17,983 nt of DNA. It comes from CAYVSY01 sp964454255 (GTDB lineage Bacteria; Bacillota_I; Bacilli_A; RF39; UBA660). The notes under the pieces were generated by a model, which saw only the letters and a program-made list of their open reading frames with translations, did no database searches and was not told where the DNA came from. Shown here piece by piece: positions 14,513-17,983 of the stretch. The position numbers were made by a program, and so were the translations under genes. The DNA lies in assembly GCA_964454255.1 (NCBI GenBank), contig CAYVSY010000016.1, positions 1 to 17,983 of the forward strand, in the 5' to 3' direction. Positions within the stretch are counted from its first letter, which is position 1; every line of letters starts with the position of its first letter.

Positions 14513-15208
14513 ATGTTTTATGGTTACGAAAATATTATAACTTATGGGATTTTAATATTAACTTTTATTATAACGGGAATAGCTCAATCGTATGTTAGGA
14601 GCAAATATAGCATTTATAAAAGTATAAAAATCAAACGTGAGTTTACGGGATTTGAAGTGGCACGAATGATATTAGATAAAAATGGATTAAAAGATGTGCT
14701 TGTTTTAGAAACAACTGGCTTGATGTCAGATTGTTATGATCCTAAAAGAAAGGTGATTAAATTATCATCTGATGTTTATAGAAATTCAACTATTTCATCA
14801 GCGTCTATTGCAGCTCATGAAGCAGGTCACGCTATTCAAGATCAAGAAGAATATGGATTTTTGAAATTCAGAAATATTATTATTCCGTTTGTAAACATAT
14901 CATCTACTTTAGGTTATGTAGCAATAATAATAGGAATAATAGCGGGTGCTTTAAATGTTTTATATATTGGTATTATTCTTTTATGTGGAATGATATTGTT
15001 TCAATTAATTACATTACCAGTTGAATTTGATGCGTCAAAAAGAGCAAGTATCAATTTAAATGATTTAGCTATTTTGGATAACGAAGAAAAAGCAGGTTCA
15101 AAAGTTATGCTTAATGCAGCGGCTATAACATATGTTGCATCATTAATCACAACTATTTTTCAAGTGTTAAGATTATTTATAATGGCTCGAAATAGTAATA
15201 GAGATTAA
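14513..15208 (+). CDS. yugP: Zinc metallopeptidase of the YugP family (membrane)
   Basis: 231 aa. Residues 8-26 form a first membrane span; the metalloprotease motif HEAGH is at 102-106, with a third acidic ligand candidate E171 in LPVEFDASKRA, a family signature. Further spans are at about 122-152, 150-170 and 205-225. Family members are membrane-integrated zinc peptidases (Pfam Zn_peptidase_2) with unknown substrates. ATG 14513 lies six bases after AGGAGG (14501-14506), which overlaps the cysS stop; the in-frame ATG at 14507 touches the Shine-Dalgarno sequence and is unlikely. Position after cysS differs from B. subtilis, where mrnC follows. Confidence 0.88.
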   Translation: MFYGYENIITYGILILTFIITGIAQSYVRSKYSIYKSIKIKREFTGFEVARMILDKNGLKDVLVLETTGLMSDCYDPKRKVIKLSSDVYRNSTISSASIAAHEAGHAIQDQEEYGFLKFRNIIIPFVNISSTLGYVAIIIGIIAGALNVLYIGIILLCGMILFQLITLPVEFDASKRASINLNDLAILDNEEKAGSKVMLNAAAITYVASLITTIFQVLRLFIMARNSNRD

Positions 15209-15228
15209 TAGGCTTTGGCCTATTTTTT
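15207..15228 (+). terminator. Intrinsic terminator of the gltX operon
   Basis: AATAGGC (15207-15213), loop TTTG, GCCTATT (15218-15224), then T to 15228. Confidence 0.85.
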
Positions 15229-15268
15229 GTTATTTTCTTTTATAAGATAATAATGTAAGTGTAGGAAA

Positions 15269-15276
15269 TAGATTGG
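15269..15276. repeat. Left target-site duplication of the IS
   Basis: TAGATTGG, identical to 16732-16739, directly abutting the left inverted repeat. The bases beyond it differ on both sides, so the duplication is exactly eight bases. Confidence 0.8.
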
Positions 15277-15296
15277 CAGTAAAAAAGAGTGAAAAT
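15277..15296 (+). repeat. Left terminal inverted repeat of the IS
   Basis: Twenty bases matching the reverse complement of 16712-16731 at 16 positions, including the core AAAAAGAGT. Confidence 0.75.
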
Positions 15297-15309
15297 AAAT
15301 AATGAAGTG

Positions 15310-15350
15310 AAAATAGATGAAATATAGTTAAATTATAAATTATCTATTTT
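15310..15350 (+). terminator. Possible terminator inside the IS left end
   Basis: AAAATAGAT (15310-15318) pairs perfectly with ATCTATTTT (15342-15350) across a 23-base loop and runs into T to 15353. It could block read-through from the gltX operon into the element. The large loop and AT-only context make this weak. Confidence 0.35.
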
Positions 15351-15385
15351 TTTCTTCTCAATATTTATTATTTTATTTCATGACA

Positions 15386-15404
15386 AAAAGACACTTTACA
15401 GTGT
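15386..15404 (-). terminator. Probable terminator of the transposase gene
   Basis: Read on the - strand: ACACT, loop GTAA, AGTGT (15404-15391), then CTTTTTG. It lies about 50 bases after the transposase stop at 15452. Confidence 0.5.
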
Positions 15405-15451
15405 TAAATTTTTTTAAAAGTAGTGCTTTCAAAGAACAAATGTAGTATAAT

Positions 15452-16655
15452 TTAAGTATCAAATCTTAATTGAAATTTAGTTTCTAAAATATTAAGATCT
15501 GAGATTGTTATTGAAGTAAGCGTATCTATGAGGGCTTTGCTTACTTCTTTTATTTTAAGTTTTAAGGACTTAGTTAATAGATTCCCTTGTTCTAATAATT
15601 GTCTAATTGTGTGAGCAAATTGAATAAAGAAGTAGTGAGCTTTCATAGCATTATCATTCCTACTACATAAATGAGTAATATTGAAAGTTCTATGCTTTTG
15701 AGTATAGAAACCTTCATTTTCAATTTTTCACCTTTTTCTTCCTAAAATAACAATTTCTTCTATATTTTTATCATTAATATTTAAATTACTGATATATCTA
15801 AAAGTTGTCGTTTTAATTTTTCCGGTCTTTCTATTTTCAATATTTTCTACAAATTTAAATACATTTAAATAATGGCTTTTATATTCAATATTAGTTGATA
15901 AATAATAGTCTTTAATAGATGTCTCATTATTAAAATTAATGTTATCTTCAAAAGATTCATTGATTTCTTTTAATCTATCGGGTTTTAAATTAAAGATATA
16001 ATTCCATTTATTGTCTTTGCAAATACTTATAATTGGGTCTGTTGCATTCAGTAAGCATTTTATCATTTTCAATGAATTCAGAGTCTAAACTTATAACAAT
16101 ATTACTAACAATCAATTTACATTCAAGAACATATTTATAATAGGATATTTTGCCATCTTTATGTTTTCTTTGAAGACAATTATCATTTAAGTTATAATTA
16201 TGATTTGATAATCCTGTTCCATCAAATAATAGTTGAAAACATCCATTAAATCTATATCTATCAAACATTTTAGATCTAATCAAGGCTTTAACTATATATT
16301 TTTGAATGTTTCTAAGTTCATTTATATCAATATTTATAAAAACATCTTGAATAGTTTCCCAGTAAGGAAGTTTTTCTAACTTTTGATTACATATTTTAGA
16401 TATATTATTTATACATTTAGCAGTATCAAAATCTTCAGAAGAAATGTCAGTCATATTGATTAAATCACATAATAATCCCCAAAGTCTTGTAACACAAATT
16501 GTTTTTATATGATAAGTAACGTAACTTTGATTCCTATTATCAGTTAAATTACCAAACATACTTAGTAAATTAGGTAAATATTTATTTATTATTGAATACA
16601 ATTCTATAACTAAATTTTTGTTTTTTCTTAAATTTCTTCTTTCTTTTCTATTCAT
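15452..16655 (-). pseudogene. Decayed DDE transposase of the IS
   Basis: Three fragments read as one protein. Fragment 1 (16655-16008) starts at ATG with GGTGG nine bases upstream and contains LLFDGTGLSNHNYN with D145, the probable first catalytic Asp, and ISLDSEFIEN. Fragment 2 (16072-15728, another frame) resumes with ATDPIISICKDNKWNYIFNLK; the stretch that normally carries the second Asp between these segments appears shortened, so a deletion with frameshift near 16070 is likely. In fragment 2 ILGRKR is followed by TGA at 15730-15728, then in the same frame KIENEGFYTQK, holding the probable catalytic Glu; relatives have Trp at the TGA position. Fragment 3 continues without further damage to TAA at 15452. 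Both lesions make the transposase inactive; it may be mobilisable in trans. Confidence 0.85.
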
Positions 16656-16687
16656 TACTACATGCCACCTTTTTATTATGTAGTAAT
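16654..16687 (-). promoter_or_regulatory. Hairpin enclosing the transposase ribosome binding site
   Basis: ATTACTACAT (16654-16663) and ATGTAGTAAT (16678-16687) are perfect 10-base reverse complements around a 14-base loop. In the transposase mRNA the loop holds AAAAAGGTGG and one arm covers the first bases of the start codon. The other arm overlaps the -10 element. It may limit translation or act as an operator. Confidence 0.55.
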
Positions 16688-16714
16688 TATATCAAAAAAT
16701 CATTGCGAAGAAAA
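16686..16714 (-). promoter_or_regulatory. Transposase promoter near the IS right end
   Basis: On the - strand TATAAT at 16691-16686 with TGA before it (16694-16692), an extended -10; the -35 region (16714-16709, TTTTCT) overlaps the inverted repeat and is weak. Confidence 0.5.
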
Positions 16715-16731
16715 TTTACTCTTTTTCACTC
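16712..16731 (-). repeat. Right terminal inverted repeat of the IS
   Basis: Reverse complement reads GAGTGAAAAAGAGTAAATTT, 16 of 20 identical to the left end. Confidence 0.75.
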
Positions 16732-16739
16732 TAGATTGG
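16732..16739. repeat. Right target-site duplication of the IS
   Basis: TAGATTGG, identical to 15269-15276, immediately after the right inverted repeat. Confidence 0.8.
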
Positions 16740-16747
16740 TGAAAAAA

Positions 16748-16776
16748 TTGACAAGTAATGAATATTATGATATAAT
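16748..16776 (+). promoter_or_regulatory. Perfect-consensus SigA promoter
   Basis: TTGACA at 16748-16753, 17-base spacer, TATAAT at 16771-16776, plus extended -10 TG at 16768-16769. It starts nine bases after the IS target duplication and drives the gene at 16814 with a leader of about 30 bases. Confidence 0.85.
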
Positions 16777-16813
16777 TCATGTATATTTGGTTGAATAATA
16801 AGGGGGAATTAAA

Positions 16814-17233
16814 ATGAAAAATGCTTATATTATTGAATATTTAAGCGAAAATGAATTTAGGAAAAAAGAACGAGCAGTTAAGAAGTATAATATGCTTGCA
16901 TATAAAAAATTAATGTTTGAATTTTATCCTTCATTTAGGGAAGGGAAATTCGAAGGCATAATCACTTCAACCAATCAAAAAGAAGGCATAATTAAATATG
17001 ACTTAAAATTACCAACTGATGTAATGTTTACTAAAGTGCATGGAGATATCGTATTACATTATACAGTTTATGAAAATCAAAAAATAGTAATGCTTGATAC
17101 CATATCACCAGAAGACATACTTACCGAAGGTCATCAATCTGAACTTACGACATATAAAGGTGTAATGGTATCAAAAAGCCATACTGATAAAGATATGTTT
17201 AAAATAAACTTATTAAATATGTTAGATAAATAA
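16814..17233 (+). CDS. Conserved-looking cytoplasmic protein, unrecognised
   Basis: 139 aa, ATG 16814 after a strong AAGGGGGA ribosome site (16800-16807). It has no signal peptide or membrane span. The N-terminal third is basic and helical (ENEFRKKERAVKKYN, then YKKLMFEFYPSFREGKFEG); the middle alternates beta-like residues (IIKYDLKLPTDVMFTKVHGDIVLHYTV) and reads TISPEDILTEGHQSEL before a Lys-rich C-terminus. I see no known motif. The perfect promoter suggests strong vegetative expression. It is followed by an AT-only hairpin sequence (17228-17252) without a good T run, so separation from the next gene is unclear. Confidence 0.75.
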   Translation: MKNAYIIEYLSENEFRKKERAVKKYNMLAYKKLMFEFYPSFREGKFEGIITSTNQKEGIIKYDLKLPTDVMFTKVHGDIVLHYTVYENQKIVMLDTISPEDILTEGHQSELTTYKGVMVSKSHTDKDMFKINLLNMLDK

Positions 17234-17338
17234 AATAATAAAAATTTTATTTTATTTGTGAAAAATAGATATTTATTATTCTATGAATTAAATATTAACG
17301 ATATACTAATAGTAGAAAAATAGAGGTGTAATAAAATA

Positions 17339-17851
17339 ATGAACTATATATTCAATGATAAAGAATATGTCAATATAGTTAGAAATATAATAGATAATAA
17401 TGAATTTATCCAAATAAAAGATTGTGATCATCACGGCACAACTAGATTTGCGCATTCACTTAGAGTTTCATATATTTCATATAAAATTTCCAAAGTATTA
17501 AAATTAGATGAAAGAAAAACGGCCCGTGGTGGATTGCTTCATGATTTTTTTTGGACAAATAATAAAGATATGAAATCAAAAACATTGAGTGTGTTCAAAC
17601 ATAATATTGAAGCTGTTAATAATGCTGAAAGTATTTTTATAATTTCTGAAAAAGAAAAAGACATTATAGAGACGCATATGTTTCCTATTGTTCCCAATAA
17701 ACTACCAAAATATGCTGAAAGTTGGTTAGTCAGTTTTGTAGATAAAGGAGTATCAGTATTTGAATTTTTAAATAACTATAGTTCATCTTTAAAAATAAAA
17801 TTAAGGAATACAGCAGTTATTACAATATTATTTTTTACCAGAATGATATAA
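17339..17851 (+). CDS. HD-domain metal-dependent phosphohydrolase
   Basis: 170 aa. HD superfamily features: H39 in RFAHSLRVSYISYKI, the HD pair H68-D69 in ARGGLLHDFF, H113 in ETHMFP, and D135 in SWLVSFVDK, in the order expected for the metal-binding HD fold. HHGTTRFAHS is typical of a group of small Firmicutes HD proteins annotated only as phosphohydrolases; the substrate (nucleotide or cyclic nucleotide) cannot be inferred. The C-terminus (residues 148-170) is apolar and basic. GAGGTG (17323-17328) lies about ten bases before ATG 17339, and TATACT at 17302-17307 may be a -10 without a clear -35. Confidence 0.85.
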   Translation: MNYIFNDKEYVNIVRNIIDNNEFIQIKDCDHHGTTRFAHSLRVSYISYKISKVLKLDERKTARGGLLHDFFWTNNKDMKSKTLSVFKHNIEAVNNAESIFIISEKEKDIIETHMFPIVPNKLPKYAESWLVSFVDKGVSVFEFLNNYSSSLKIKLRNTAVITILFFTRMI

Positions 17852-17875
17852 GACTATTAAAATAGTCTTTCTTTG
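17850..17875 (+). terminator. Intrinsic terminator after the HD gene
   Basis: AAGACTAT (17850-17857), loop TAAA, ATAGTCTT (17862-17869), then a T-rich tail TCTTTG. The tail runs into the tRNA-like sequence. Confidence 0.75.
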
Positions 17876-17914
17876 TCTCTGTAGCTCAGTTGGATAGAGC
17901 GATCCCCTCCTAAG
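17875..17914 (+). tRNA. Truncated tRNA-Arg(CCT), 5' half only
   Basis: GTCTCTG (acceptor 5' strand, 17875-17881), TA, D-stem GCTC (17884-17887), D-loop AGTTGGATA, GAGC (17897-17900), G, then ATCCC and anticodon loop CTCCTAA (17907-17913) with anticodon CCT. The following bases (GTATT) cannot pair with ATCCC, and no variable loop, T-arm or CAGAGAC 3' strand appears in the next 60 bases. The gene is therefore broken at the anticodon loop: a pseudogene, an attachment-site half, or less likely an intron-split tRNA. Confidence 0.6.
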
Positions 17915-17956
17915 TATTAGGCTAGGGAAAAAGGACATATATAAATGTCCTAAAAT

Positions 17957-17983
17957 GTCCTTGTAACTCAGTAGGATAGAGTA
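17957..17983 (+). tRNA. Start of a second tRNA-like gene, cut by the window end
   Basis: GTCCTTG (17957-17963), TA, D-stem ACTC (17966-17969), D-loop AGTAGGATA, GAGT (17979-17982), A. It has the same 7-2-4-9-4 layout as the preceding fragment and matches it at 21 of 27 positions. The D-stem differs by a compensated pair (G-C to A-T), which hints at a selected structure. The rest lies beyond the window, so identity and completeness are unknown. Confidence 0.5.

Larger units (their letters stand above)
15277..16731. mobile_element. Insertion sequence, 1455 bp, with decayed DDE transposase
   Basis: The ends are 20-bp imperfect inverted repeats: CAGTAAAAAAGAGTGAAAAT on the left, and GAGTGAAAAAGAGTAAATTT read inward from the right, 16 of the first 20 positions matching. 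They are flanked by the exact 8-bp duplication TAGATTGG. One leftward transposase gene fills most of the element but is broken. I cannot name the IS family with confidence; the transposase has the NEGF...QK signature seen in IS4/IS5-like DDE transposases of gut Firmicutes. It inserted between the gltX-operon terminator and the promoter at 16748, disrupting no gene. Confidence 0.85.

Noticed and set aside
15446..15451. Rightward TATAAT at the end of the transposase
   Set aside because: No -35 partner and no downstream product on that strand.
17907..17930. Group I intron in the tRNA-Arg(CCT) anticodon loop, as known in Agrobacterium
   Set aside because: No U-G splice-site pair or conserved core is visible, and a second tRNA 5' half follows within 50 bases instead of a 3' exon.
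1..17983. CRISPR arrays, toxin-antitoxin pairs or known defence systems
   Set aside because: No spaced repeat array and no recognisable defence genes were seen in the window.

Overview
The window is a stretch of very AT-rich chromosome from a spore-forming, low-GC Gram-positive bacterium, probably an uncultured gut Bacilli lineage with a compact genome. The evidence is gene content and order. tatD, a yabE-like 3D-domain gene, rsmA, yabG, veg, spoVG, yabP, yabQ, divIC, tilS and ftsH follow the order of the Bacillus subtilis origin-proximal region, but rnmV, ispE, glmU, hprT, spoIIE and others are missing from between them. TGA is used as a normal stop (yabG, yabP), so the code is the standard bacterial one.

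Layout. 1-204 is the 3' end of a GC-rich gene whose C-terminus looks like a diversity-generating retroelement (DGR) target, followed by a strong terminator. 339-2921: a small membrane protein, TatD nuclease, an anchored 3D-domain wall protein and RsmA, ending in a terminator. 2970-5882: a sporulation and division block (yabG-veg, spoVG, an unrecognised exported protein, yabP-yabQ, divIC) with several recognisable promoters, one of them SigE-like. A bidirectional terminator at 5940-5976 separates this from the leftward tilS-ftsH operon (5978-9176). A divergent intergenic region leads to rightward parA-parB (9482-11150), then a cold-shock gene, then gltX-cysS-yugP (11650-15208).

15277-16731 is a complete insertion-sequence footprint: 20-bp imperfect terminal inverted repeats, an exact 8-bp target duplication (TAGATTGG) and a decayed DDE transposase (one in-frame TGA, one frameshift/deletion). 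It sits just upstream of a perfect consensus promoter driving an unrecognised 139-aa protein, followed by an HD-domain phosphohydrolase. The right edge (17875-17983) holds a truncated tRNA-Arg(CCT) 5' half and, about 80 bases on, the start of a second tRNA-like sequence, which suggests a recombination or attachment site.

Functionally the window combines translation and RNA quality (RsmA, TilS, GltX, CysS, Csp), chromosome segregation and division (ParA, ParB, DivIC), envelope proteostasis (FtsH, YugP) and spore formation (YabG, Veg, SpoVG, YabP, YabQ). The most unusual parts are its two ends and the IS. All start-site refinements rest on Shine-Dalgarno spacing and remembered family N-termini; no database search was run.
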